Shown here: positions 24,031 to 32,702 of the stretch, one piece after another
Position numbering within the stretch: the stretch's first letter is position 1
How the letters are laid out: each line of letters opens with the position of its first letter
Assembly: GCA_016931225.1 (NCBI GenBank)
Contig: JAFGFE010000015.1
Coordinates: 66,858 to 119,002 of the forward strand
Origin: Candidatus Zymogenaceae bacterium
GTDB lineage: Bacteria; Desulfobacterota; Zymogenia; Zymogenales; Zymogenaceae
DNA: 52,145 nucleotides
Direction: 5' to 3'
Notes under the pieces: model-generated
Database searches by the model: none
Told to the model about the DNA's origin: nothing
What the model saw: the letters and a program-made list of their open reading frames with translations, nothing else
Program-made: the position numbers and the translations under genes

Positions 24031-25495
24031 AAAATTCTATTCCAAATTGTTCCAGCGCGTCGAGGAGGCGGGTGAGAAACGGAGAGTTGAGGGAGATATC
24101 GAACTCCACATCGTCGATTGTTTTGTAGACCGTAAAGGGGATAACCCGAAACAGGTTTTCATTCCCCGAGAGATTCGCCAAGCGCTGAAGCTTCGTGGTC
24201 TCCAGTATCTCTTCCGTCGGATAGATCTCACCTGTAAAGTCCAGGCTCTTATCGAAACCCACATACCCGGAAGATGTGGCCGTGTACGTTGGGGCGGTGA
24301 CGTGTGAGTCGTCAAACCATACCCTTTCGTTTCCTACACGATAGCTCCCCCCCAGGTAATCAAACGCCCCGGTATCGAGCTCCTCGGGCAGCAGAAACTC
24401 GGGGATGTGTATCGCATCCGCCAGCTCCTTCCTGATGGAAAAATCGGTCACGTAGCCGTCGACAATGGCATATTCACCCCGTCCGATGAGGGCCGCAGGA
24501 ATGGTTGACGGTGAGCGGGCCGAAAACACAAAACGTCCGTCGGCCGTGAACGTTCCCACAACCAGATCCTTTTCATCGGAGAAGGTATTTAAGAGCCGGT
24601 GGATGGCGAGGTCCGTGACCTCTAATGTGAGAGACGTTGGGAATGAGGGATCGGTCATGTCGATGGTGCCGGACGCGTCGAACGTCCCCTCGTAGGCCTT
24701 TACCGATATCCGCTTTGCGGTCACAATGCCCTTCTCGATTGAGTGGCTGAATGATTCGACCTCAAAGGTCAGATCCTTGATGTCGACACGATCGATGGAT
24801 CCGTTCATGCTTCCCGCGATCAGCGTCAGGGGGTCTGTGGTCTCCATGAGGCTCCGAATGGGGAGGGCGCCGTCCAGGGTGAGGGTGGCGTCGATGCCCC
24901 GGGAGGATACCAGAGATGTGACAACGCCGGTATCCTTCTCGTGACGGTAGAAGAGCGAGCCGTCGTCTATCGTCAGGCGTTCGATGATAATGTCGGTGTC
25001 GAGAAATCTCTGAACGATCACCTCAACGACGCCGCCGTTGAGCGCGGAGGATGAGAACGCCGGGGTTTTCGAGGATGTCTGGAGCCTGTCTGATCGATTC
25101 GTGTGCGCCAGGAGGTCCCAGGTGTTCATTCCGTTTCTGTATTCCGTCAGGTGCAGATCCGGCATACTCATCGATACGTTGGATACGATGAGTGTTTCGC
25201 CGAACAGAGAACGCAAGGCAAGCCTGGTCTTTACCCGGGGCACATAGAGGATGTAGTCCCCCACGAGCCGTGGGTCTTCGACCATCAGACCGTCGACGAC
25301 GAGCACCGGCCCTGTCGTCCATGCAAGCGAGAGGCGGGAGATGGTGACTTCAACGCCGAGGGAATCCGTCAGTGCAGACTCCAATTCGTTCCGATAGGTC
25401 TCCAGGCTCAGCCGGAAGAGCAGGACCAGGGCGGTTACTGCGAAAACGACCGCAATGACGGTAATAAAGAGAACTTCGCGGATCGATCTTTTCAT
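24029..25495 (-). CDS. AsmA-like envelope protein
   Basis: This 488-residue protein has one N-terminal transmembrane helix (about residues 8-27) followed by a long beta-rich periplasmic part. The segment LGVEVTISRLSLAWTTGPVL and the following DGLMVEDP and RVKTRLALRSLF match the start of AsmA/YhdP/TamB-type proteins, which are thought to bridge the envelope and move phospholipids to the outer membrane. A second AsmA-like block lies near residues 390-470 (GEYAIVDGYVTDFSIR to FTGEIYPTEEI). The start overlaps the stop of the DUF4125 gene by four bases (ATGA), so translation is coupled. It is the last gene of the minus-strand run. Confidence 0.78.
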   Translation of the reverse strand: MKRSIREVLFITVIAVVFAVTALVLLFRLSLETYRNELESALTDSLGVEVTISRLSLAWTTGPVLVVDGLMVEDPRLVGDYILYVPRVKTRLALRSLFGETLIVSNVSMSMPDLHLTEYRNGMNTWDLLAHTNRSDRLQTSSKTPAFSSSALNGGVVEVIVQRFLDTDIIIERLTIDDGSLFYRHEKDTGVVTSLVSSRGIDATLTLDGALPIRSLMETTDPLTLIAGSMNGSIDRVDIKDLTFEVESFSHSIEKGIVTAKRISVKAYEGTFDASGTIDMTDPSFPTSLTLEVTDLAIHRLLNTFSDEKDLVVGTFTADGRFVFSARSPSTIPAALIGRGEYAIVDGYVTDFSIRKELADAIHIPEFLLPEELDTGAFDYLGGSYRVGNERVWFDDSHVTAPTYTATSSGYVGFDKSLDFTGEIYPTEEILETTKLQRLANLSGNENLFRVIPFTVYKTIDDVEFDISLNSPFLTRLLDALEQFGIEF

Positions 25496-26046
25496 GAAGC
25501 GCGGTGAGTCATCTGTTGTTCCACCTGGTCTATGCCGGTATATCCGAGGGACTCGAAGAGCAGGCGGTATCTCTCCTCGGTCAGGTTTTCACCCCGTTTG
25601 AGCGCAAGGGAGACATCCCGGTGATACAGGGCCAGTGTGGCGTCTGAATAGGTCTCAAGCTCAGAACAGAGATATATCTCAAAGGGCGTTCGGTCGCCCC
25701 GAAAGGTTTTCGGGAATCGATGCTTCAGGGCTTCCATCCAGTCCGCCTCGATGGTGACGATCTCACCGATGAGGGGGTTGTCCGAAAGGGGGGGGATGAC
25801 GTTGTCCATCCGGGCGTATTTCTCCGTCAGGAGATTTCTGCCGTTCTTTTTGGCCAACTTCAGATCCTTCAGGTATGAAGAGAGTGTATCGGATGAGAGG
25901 ACCGCATGGGACATCTCCCGCATGGTCCGAAAGGTTTCGGGACGTTCCTGACACAGGGAGGGAATAGATGTTCGAACCTGCAGGAACATCGAAAGCTCGC
26001 GTTCCACGATATCGGAGAGCAGTTTCTTTCTCTTCTTTTCTTTCAT
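25492..26046 (-). CDS. DUF4125 family protein
   Basis: This 184-residue soluble protein has the DUF4125 layout: IVERELSMFLQVRT and CQERPETFRTMREM at the N-terminus, SSYLKDLKLAKKNGRNLLTE followed by KYARM, and a second similar block, ATLALYHRDVSLALKRGENL. The repeated Y..D...A...G.NL pattern suggests an internal duplication. Function is unknown. It sits 50 bases after prfB and overlaps the AsmA-like gene. No ribosome site is evident before its ATG. Confidence 0.75.
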   Translation of the reverse strand: MKEKKRKKLLSDIVERELSMFLQVRTSIPSLCQERPETFRTMREMSHAVLSSDTLSSYLKDLKLAKKNGRNLLTEKYARMDNVIPPLSDNPLIGEIVTIEADWMEALKHRFPKTFRGDRTPFEIYLCSELETYSDATLALYHRDVSLALKRGENLTEERYRLLFESLGYTGIDQVEQQMTHRAS

Positions 26047-26096
26047 TTTATTTAAATGGACGATCTGTTGATGTCGTCAGATTGTCGGCGACCTCC

Positions 26097-27207
26097 TTAT
26101 TCAGAACCCGCGGAAAGGAGATACGATTCGATGAATCCATCCAACTCGCCGTCGAGAACTGCGTCCACATTTCCCACTTCAACGCCGGTGCGGTGATCCT
26201 TCACCAACCGATAGGGTTGGAGGGTGTACGTTCGTATTTGGCTTCCCCAGGCGATATCCTTTTTCTGTTTGTGCATTTGTTCCATCTTCGCCATCTCTTC
26301 CTCCCGCTTCTTCTCGTAGAGGCGGGATTTGAGAATTTTAATGGCGATGGATTTGTTTCGATGCTGGGATTTCTCGTTGCTGCAGGTGACGACGAGCCCC
26401 GTGGGAAGGTGCGTGATGCGTACGGCGCTGTCGGTTTTATTGACGTGCTGACCGCCGGCGCCGGACGCCCGGAAGGTATCGATACGCAGATCGCTCTCGT
26501 TGACCTCGATGTCCGTGTCGTCCTCCACCTCGGGCGTCACGAAGAGTGATGCGAACGAGGTGTGGCGTCGTTTGCCCGCGTCGAAGGGGGATATGCGGAT
26601 GAGACGGTGCACCCCCACCTCCGCCTTGAGGAGTCCGTAGGCGTACTGGCCGGTCACCACGAAGGTGACGCTTTTCAGACCCGCCTCATCCCCCGGCTGT
26701 GCGTCCACGACCTCCACCGAAAAGTCCTTGATCTCGGCCCATCGGGTATACATGCGAAAGAGCATCTCCGCCCAGTCCTGAGCCTCGGTACCGCCGGCGC
26801 CGGCGTTGATCTGGACGATTGCCGGACGCCCATCGTCGGGACCGGAGAGCATCCGCCGGGTTTCCATGGAGGAAAACTCCTGTTCCAGGTGCTGTATCTT
26901 TTTTTCTATTTCGACCGGGGCGTCGGAATCACCCTCGTCAAGGAGCTCGATGAGGATGGAAAACTCTTCAAGGTCGTTTTCGCGGTCGGTAAACCATGTG
27001 AGCTGATGCTGGAGGGTCGTCTTTTCCCTTCCGGTTTTCTCGGCGTTTTCCTGATCCGTCCAAAAGTCGGGATCCGCCATCTTTTTATCCAGCTCGTCTA
27101 TTTTCTCTTTGAGCCTCTTCGGTTCAAAGATACCCCCTGTGTGTATCGAGACGCTCCCGGTAGCCGTCAAGTGTTTCCAAAAGCTCGGATGTCGATGCGG
27201 GTATCAT
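26097..27207 (-). CDS. prfB: Peptide chain release factor 2, expressed by programmed +1 frameshift
   Basis: The product has 369 residues after frameshifting. It reads UGA and UAA stop codons and releases the peptide through the GGQ motif (ASGAGGQHVNKTDSAVRITH). SPFD in the recognition region is the RF2-type SPF tripeptide. The first frame starts at the ATG at 27207 (GAGGAGGT upstream) and runs 27 codons, ending with RGYL and an in-frame TGA at 27126-27124. The second frame continues from 27125 with EPKRLKEKID. The shift site has the classic SD-like AGGGGG, TAT, CTT, TGA order. The ATG overlaps the lnt stop (ATGA). Annotators who start inside the second frame would lose the true N-terminus and gain a false one. 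Confidence 0.95.
27124..27138 (-). promoter_or_regulatory. prfB: Programmed +1 frameshift site of prfB
   Basis: On the minus strand the order is AGGGGG (27138-27133), TAT, CTT, TGA (27126-27124). The SD-like hexamer stands three bases before the slippery CTT, and the in-frame TGA is the stop codon that RF2 itself reads. Low RF2 lets the ribosome slip forward by one base, which autoregulates the factor. Confidence 0.95.
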
Positions 27208-28847
27208 GAAACCTCCTCATGTGAAAATCCTTTTCGTATTATACCACCCCAGTGGATGAAAATGGGAGTGAAAAAACAGAGTGTGACAAGCCATGCGAAC
27301 ACGTCGCCGAACCTGGTATAGAACGTCGTGCGGGGGCAGGGCCGTATGTACGCAACGGAGATGGTGCGGCGAAAGAGCGGCGTCATCATCTCCACATCCC
27401 CCGTGGGATGAACCACCGCGGATATCCCGGTGTTTGCGACGCGTATCAGGGGAAGACGCGTCTCAATGGCGCGCATCCGTGCAAGGGAAAAATGCTGGTA
27501 GGGCGCGCTGGTGGTGCCGTACCATGCGTCGTTTGTGATGTTGACGAGAAGTGCCGCGTTCTTACGGGCGAACATCCGCGATATCTCGGGAAAGATGGCC
27601 TCGTAGCAGATGAGGGAGCCGACGGCGCCGAACTCCGTCTCCATGGGATCGGTGATGGAGCCCGGCTCGGTCTCACCGACGCTTTCGGTCAGCTTATCGA
27701 CGAAAAAGAGCAGCTTCTTGAGCGGTACATACTCCCCGAAGGGTACGAGGTGCCTCTTGTCGTAGTAGCCCACGATATCCCCTTCGGGGGAGAACAGGTA
27801 GGCCCTGTTGAAAAAGGCGATGGAATCATCACCACGAATCTCGTACGCAGGGATCCCGAAGAAGAGATGTATATCGTTTTCGTCGGCGAGGTGGACGATC
27901 CGGTCGACGAACCGCTCGGAATCCTGGTAAAAGAACGGCATCGCCGTTTCCGGCCAGACGACGAGATCGGGACTGTCTTCGATGGATGCACGTGTCATCT
28001 CTTCGTAGAGGGAGACCGTCTCCTCCCGGAATGACGGATTCCATTTCAGGTTCTGGGGAATGCTTCCCTGAATGAGCGCCACGGTGACGGGCTCAGGCGA
28101 CAGGTATATGCGTGATGGATCAGTAAATATGCGCTCTTCCCGATTGAGGGCGAACAGACCGTAACCTATCACCGCGGCCACGAGAATCGCTGCGACGGCC
28201 GCCTCCTTAAAGGGAAAGGTCGTGATGGTTCCGATAAGACGCTTCACGATCAGAAACAGGGCGACGTTCACGGCGGCGATGACGAATGTCACGCCGTACA
28301 CACCGGTGATGTCAAGCACCTGCATGAATGTGAGCCACTGAAGCTGTGAATGGCCCAGATACCCCCATGGAAATCCGGTCAGGAGATACGCCCTGAAAAA
28401 CTCCAGCGCCGTCCAGGCCACCGGGACCGTGACGAAAAGGGGAAGTGAAAAACGAAGCCTCGACCAGGAGACCAGATAGGCAAACAGTGAGGAATAAATT
28501 GAAATATAAGTTGCAAAAAGGAGCACCAGGATCATGGAAACGGGAAGCGATATCCCGCCATAGAAGTACATGGGCGTATACGTCCAGTAGAAGATGCCGG
28601 TATAGGCAAAGAGCCCGAAGACCAGACCGAAAAGGAACGATCGGTGGGGAGGCTGGTTTTCGATGGCGAACAGAAGCGGGACGAGGCAGACCCAGGCGGT
28701 GAAGAAGAAATCAACCTTGGGAAGTGACAGGGCGAAGAGCACACCGCCGACCGCGGATAAAAAAAACGGGGTCAAGCGACCCGTCGGGGAAGGGACCTTG
28801 TGAGAAGACGTCAACCGCTTTGCCTCTTTCTCTGGTTTCTTTTTCAT
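27204..28847 (-). CDS. lnt: Apolipoprotein N-acyltransferase
   Basis: This 547-residue inner-membrane enzyme adds the third acyl chain to lipoproteins, a step typical of diderm bacteria. About six N-terminal transmembrane helices (residues 25-235) precede a nitrilase-like periplasmic domain (about 245-500) and a last helix. The catalytic triad is visible: Glu in VVWPETAMPFF, Lys in YYDKRHLVPFGEYVP and Cys in GSLICYEAIFPE. SQLQWLTFMQVLDITGVYGV before the domain is also conserved. Its stop overlaps the prfB start. Upstream lie ybeY, pgpH and phoH in the usual order. Confidence 0.96.
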   Translation of the reverse strand: MKKKPEKEAKRLTSSHKVPSPTGRLTPFFLSAVGGVLFALSLPKVDFFFTAWVCLVPLLFAIENQPPHRSFLFGLVFGLFAYTGIFYWTYTPMYFYGGISLPVSMILVLLFATYISIYSSLFAYLVSWSRLRFSLPLFVTVPVAWTALEFFRAYLLTGFPWGYLGHSQLQWLTFMQVLDITGVYGVTFVIAAVNVALFLIVKRLIGTITTFPFKEAAVAAILVAAVIGYGLFALNREERIFTDPSRIYLSPEPVTVALIQGSIPQNLKWNPSFREETVSLYEEMTRASIEDSPDLVVWPETAMPFFYQDSERFVDRIVHLADENDIHLFFGIPAYEIRGDDSIAFFNRAYLFSPEGDIVGYYDKRHLVPFGEYVPLKKLLFFVDKLTESVGETEPGSITDPMETEFGAVGSLICYEAIFPEISRMFARKNAALLVNITNDAWYGTTSAPYQHFSLARMRAIETRLPLIRVANTGISAVVHPTGDVEMMTPLFRRTISVAYIRPCPRTTFYTRFGDVFAWLVTLCFFTPIFIHWGGIIRKGFSHEEVS

Positions 28848-28892
28848 TGTGTCGATATTCTCAAGTGGTGGTTCGGTCGTGAATAGGAAATA

Positions 28893-29342
28893 TTACAGGG
28901 AAATTCCGAAAAGGTCAAGCAGGCGGGACTCTTCCGATTCCATCAGCATCCGGTCTTCATCGCTCGCCCCCTCCCGGATGTCGTGTATGTGGCCCAGAAG
29001 ATGCAAGAGACCGTGAACCAGAAGAATCGTCACCTCATCGAGAAGCGAGACGCCTCGATCAACGGCCTGTCGTGCTGCGGTGTCGTAACTGATTGCAATA
29101 TCTCCCAGGATATCAAGACCGATGGGCGGGTTGACGCCCGAGGCGAATGACAGGACGTTCGTGGGTCCCGAGCGTCCCAGGTAGTCCCGATTGAGCCGGG
29201 CGATGGTATCGTCGTCGGCCAGAAGGATTGAAAGCTCTCCATCTCCTCGACCGGTTATGGAGAGCAGTTCCTCGGCGCGCTTCGTGAGAGCCGTCAGATC
29301 TATATTAGTGGGTGCTCCCTCTGTTCGAATAAGCACTGTCAC
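28893..29342 (-). CDS. ybeY: rRNA maturation RNase YbeY
   Basis: This 149-residue zinc-dependent endoribonuclease acts in 16S rRNA 3'-end processing and late ribosome quality control. The metal motif appears as VHGLLHLLGHIHD, with three His residues as in the family H-G-x-L-H-L-x-G-H pattern. NRDYLGRSGPTNVLSFA is the second conserved block. The GTG start at 29342 overlaps the pgpH 3' end by 38 bases, and AAAGGA lies about 11 bases upstream. A second in-frame GTG two codons later is equally possible. Confidence 0.93.
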   Translation of the reverse strand: MTVLIRTEGAPTNIDLTALTKRAEELLSITGRGDGELSILLADDDTIARLNRDYLGRSGPTNVLSFASGVNPPIGLDILGDIAISYDTAARQAVDRGVSLLDEVTILLVHGLLHLLGHIHDIREGASDEDRMLMESEESRLLDLFGISL

Positions 29343-31719
29343 CGATGATTTGTTCCTTTGGTTTTTCCTCCACCCAGGTTTCCCGAATAACCGGTTCGGG
29401 ATAATCGATCCGCTGGTGGAAAATGCCCGTGAGCACTTGGGTGAAACTGCGGGTGATGGCGTCCAGGTCCTTCAGGGTCAGTTCACACTGGTCGAGCTGT
29501 CCGTCAAGAAAGATACGGTCGATAATGTTTTGAACCATGGATTCAATGCGGGCGGGTTTTGGGTCGGACAGCACCTTGGATGCCGCCTCCACGTTATCGG
29601 CCAACAACACAATGCCCGCCTCCCGGGTCTGGGGTTTCGGGCCGGGATATCGAAAATTCTTCTCCTCGACGGTCATCCCCTTGGTGGTCTCAGCCATCTC
29701 CAGGGCCTTCTGGTGAAAGAAGGAAATCAGGTGCGTGCCGTGGTGCTGCATGATGATGTCGATGATCTCCTGTCCCAGCCTGTAGCGTCTCGCCAGGTCG
29801 ACGCCGTCCTTGACGTGGGATATCAGGATCAACGCCGACATGTGCGGCGTGAGACGATCGTGGGGATTGTTGCCGTCAGTGATATTTTCGATAAAATAAT
29901 TCGGTTTCTTGATTTTCCCGATATCATGATAATAGGAGCTGACGCGGGCGAGAAGCGGATTCGATCCGATGGCGGTGGCTGCGGCTTCGGCCAGATTGCC
30001 GACGATGATGCTGTGATGATACGTGCCGGGCGCTCGGATCACCATCTCCTTCAGCAGTGGATGTTCAAGGTTTGAGAGCTCCACAAGCTTGATGTCGGTC
30101 GTATATCGGAAGAGCAGCTCCACCAGCGGCGTAATGCCAAGAACCACCACAGACGAGATAATACCAGCCGAGAAGCCGAAAATTATATTGGAAACCATCG
30201 TTTTGGTGTCGGTGGTGATAGTCGTCAGTATGTCCTGAGAGAGCAGGTTGAGCCTGCTTATATAAATGGATACGATCGTCAACACGTTTATCATGCCGAC
30301 CATGAGGCCCGCGTACACGATGGTCGAGCGCTGTTTCGTCTGGGCGACAAGGTGCGCACCGATGAGTGAGCCGATAAAAATGAACACTGAGAAGAATATA
30401 TCCCCCCCCACCATGATACCGGTGAAGATGCTGGAGAGAACTGCGTATATAACTGCCGATTCGGAATTGATGACGATGCGAACGAGCATGGCCCCCGCCA
30501 CGATCGGCAGGATAAACTTGTATGCAGGCTCTGGAATGAGGATGAATTCGTCGACCAGGGCGTCTTTCAGGAAAAGGAATATCTTGGTGAAGGCGCTGAA
30601 GAGAAGCAGAGTCAACCCGATGAAGAGGAAATCCTTGTTGCGAAGGGTAAGCTTCTTGATGTTCCGGACGGAAAAGACATACACCGCATACGTCATAATG
30701 ATAATGAGCAGGAGAATGCCCTGGTAGGCAAAGTAGATATTGTAGTCGCTTTCCGACTCGATTATCGCGTCGAGTATGGTGACGTGACGCTTCTCCACCT
30801 TTTCACCGTCACGGATGATCATCTCTCCCTTGTTTATGGAGATCATCACCGGTTTCACGCTTTCCCGGGCTGAATTTCGGCGATTTTCCGTTTCGGTTGG
30901 ATTGTAGGTCACGTTCGGTTTGATGAGGATCTGCGAGAAATCCACCGCTACGGCCAAAACAGCACGAGACGCATTCGGAGCGGACGTCGATGCGTTTTCG
31001 GCGATGATATCCCGGGCGTCGTTCAGATTGACGACGTGGTCTGTCGAGGCAAGAATTGTTTCGGCTTTGGTCTGGCTGTTGATGAGGACGATATTGGTAT
31101 TGACGATGTCTTCGATAATCTGGGTGTACGATTCGACGATATACAATCCATAGAGGTTTTCAAGTAATAATTTGACCGACTCTTCGATATCCGTGTCAAA
31201 CTCGGCATCCGCAAGTCTCAAGAAGACATCGTCGGGGACATCCACACCGATAAGCTCATTGAACAGATGTCGATTCTGCATGAACCATTCGCGGGTGGTG
31301 ATGTTTTCCGGCTTCTTGCCGCCAAGATCCCTCATATGTTTGAACGAGGAATCGATTCGGTCAAACAGGGATACGAGGCTCGTGACGTCCGCATCATAAA
31401 CCGGATATACTTCTTTTGCGGCCTCGGTCTGTTTTTGTTCGGTGGCGTCCTTATCGACGATGAGGTAATCACGAGTCGCCTTGATGTCCTTCGTGGCAAA
31501 ATCACCGACGGTGTAGGTTACAGTTGTTATCTTGTTTTGAGGCGCCAGGATGAAAGACATGATGACCACGAACGATACAAACAGAAGCACTCGTTGTATC
31601 TTCGGATTCCTATATGTCTGCCCATCAATGACAAAGGTGAGAGGACGTGTGAATCGATTCGAAAAGAGAGATCGATACAGCTTGAGATATATATTATGAA
31701 CGGTGTTAAAAAACTTCAT
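29305..31719 (-). CDS. HD-domain cyclic-di-AMP phosphodiesterase, PgpH/YqfF type
   Basis: This protein of about 804 residues has an N-terminal helix (about 43-61), a 7TMR-HDED extracytoplasmic domain (to about 310), seven membrane helices (about 315-545) and a C-terminal HD domain. The HD motif is visible as APGTYHHSIIVGNLAEA and SYYHDIGKIKKPNYF, with further metal ligands in LISHVKDGVDLA and IMQHHGTHLISFF. In Firmicutes, PgpH hydrolyses the second messenger c-di-AMP; the same activity is inferred here. I choose the ATG at 31719 (MKFFNTVHNIY). The frame stays open 29 codons further, but those are Ser/Lys-rich and overlap phoH. It overlaps phoH by 14 bases. Confidence 0.9.
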   Translation of the reverse strand: MKFFNTVHNIYLKLYRSLFSNRFTRPLTFVIDGQTYRNPKIQRVLLFVSFVVIMSFILAPQNKITTVTYTVGDFATKDIKATRDYLIVDKDATEQKQTEAAKEVYPVYDADVTSLVSLFDRIDSSFKHMRDLGGKKPENITTREWFMQNRHLFNELIGVDVPDDVFLRLADAEFDTDIEESVKLLLENLYGLYIVESYTQIIEDIVNTNIVLINSQTKAETILASTDHVVNLNDARDIIAENASTSAPNASRAVLAVAVDFSQILIKPNVTYNPTETENRRNSARESVKPVMISINKGEMIIRDGEKVEKRHVTILDAIIESESDYNIYFAYQGILLLIIIMTYAVYVFSVRNIKKLTLRNKDFLFIGLTLLLFSAFTKIFLFLKDALVDEFILIPEPAYKFILPIVAGAMLVRIVINSESAVIYAVLSSIFTGIMVGGDIFFSVFIFIGSLIGAHLVAQTKQRSTIVYAGLMVGMINVLTIVSIYISRLNLLSQDILTTITTDTKTMVSNIIFGFSAGIISSVVVLGITPLVELLFRYTTDIKLVELSNLEHPLLKEMVIRAPGTYHHSIIVGNLAEAAATAIGSNPLLARVSSYYHDIGKIKKPNYFIENITDGNNPHDRLTPHMSALILISHVKDGVDLARRYRLGQEIIDIIMQHHGTHLISFFHQKALEMAETTKGMTVEEKNFRYPGPKPQTREAGIVLLADNVEAASKVLSDPKPARIESMVQNIIDRIFLDGQLDQCELTLKDLDAITRSFTQVLTGIFHQRIDYPEPVIRETWVEEKPKEQIIGDSAYSNRGSTH

Positions 31720-32698
31720 TGCTGTTTTCCGGTTCCCGCTGTCTTTGCTGATTGTCGATTTCGTACGCCTTGATGATTTCCCGGACGAGCCTGTGTCTGA
31801 CGACATCGGTTTCGCTAAAGTAGGAAAACTGTATCCCCTCGATCGAAGAGAGGATGCGGCGTGCCTCGACCAGCCCGGACACCTTTCCGTACGGAAGGTC
31901 TATCTGCGTGATGTCTCCGGTGATAACGGTCTTTGAGTTGAATCCAAGACGAGTCAGAAACATCTTCATCTGCTCGCTGGTTGTATTTTGCGCTTCGTCA
32001 AGAATAATAAACGAATCATTGAGCGTTCGACCCCTCATAAAAGCCAAAGGCGCCACCTCAATAATCCCCTTGTGAACGAAGCGCTCCGCTTTTTCAATAT
32101 CCATCATATCATGAAGCGCGTCATAGAGCGGCCTCAAGTATGGATTGATCTTCTCATTGATGTCTCCGGGGAGAAATCCGAGCTTCTCTCCCGCCTCTAC
32201 GGCGGGTCGTGTTAAGATAACACGATCGACCTTACCTTTATTAATATAATCCATGGCCATTGCCATTGCAAGGTATGTCTTGCCGGTGCCGGCGGGACCG
32301 ATACCGAATACGATATCGTTTTTTCTAATGTCTTCGATATATTTTTTTTGGGCAAGGCTTTTCGGTGCTATGTTCCGATTCTTGGCGGATATATAGATAG
32401 TATCGAGGAATATATCATGCAGCTTCACCTTCCGGTTGGATTTTATTATTCTGAGGGCGAAGTCTACATCCTGAGCATATATCGGGTATCCCTTTTTAAT
32501 GAGTTCTGAGAGTTGTGTGAGGACATCCTGAGCTATCTTCACATCATCGGACATCCCGGTAATGGTGACGCTGTTTCCCCGGGTGTCGATGCTGGTGTGT
32601 GTATCCTTTTCGACAATGGCAAGATGCGCGTTATGCTCTCCAAAAAGCGTACGCGCAAGGTTATTGTCGTCAAATTCTATTTTTACGGTGTTGCTCAA
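31706..32698 (-). CDS. PhoH family ATPase
   Basis: This 330-residue protein has a KH-like N-terminal part (residues 1-110) and a P-loop ATPase domain with FGIGPAGTGKTYLAMAMAM (Walker A), ILTRPAVEAGEKLGFLPGD (PhoH block) and FIILDEAQNTTSEQMKMFLT (Walker B), plus TVITGDITQIDLP. PhoH-like proteins are predicted RNA helicases or chaperones and in many genomes travel with YbeY, as here. It starts four bases after the DUF4388 gene stop, and its 3' end overlaps pgpH. Confidence 0.94.
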   Translation of the reverse strand: MSNTVKIEFDDNNLARTLFGEHNAHLAIVEKDTHTSIDTRGNSVTITGMSDDVKIAQDVLTQLSELIKKGYPIYAQDVDFALRIIKSNRKVKLHDIFLDTIYISAKNRNIAPKSLAQKKYIEDIRKNDIVFGIGPAGTGKTYLAMAMAMDYINKGKVDRVILTRPAVEAGEKLGFLPGDINEKINPYLRPLYDALHDMMDIEKAERFVHKGIIEVAPLAFMRGRTLNDSFIILDEAQNTTSEQMKMFLTRLGFNSKTVITGDITQIDLPYGKVSGLVEARRILSSIEGIQFSYFSETDVVRHRLVREIIKAYEIDNQQRQREPENSNEVF

Positions 32699-32702
32699 AC
32701 GG

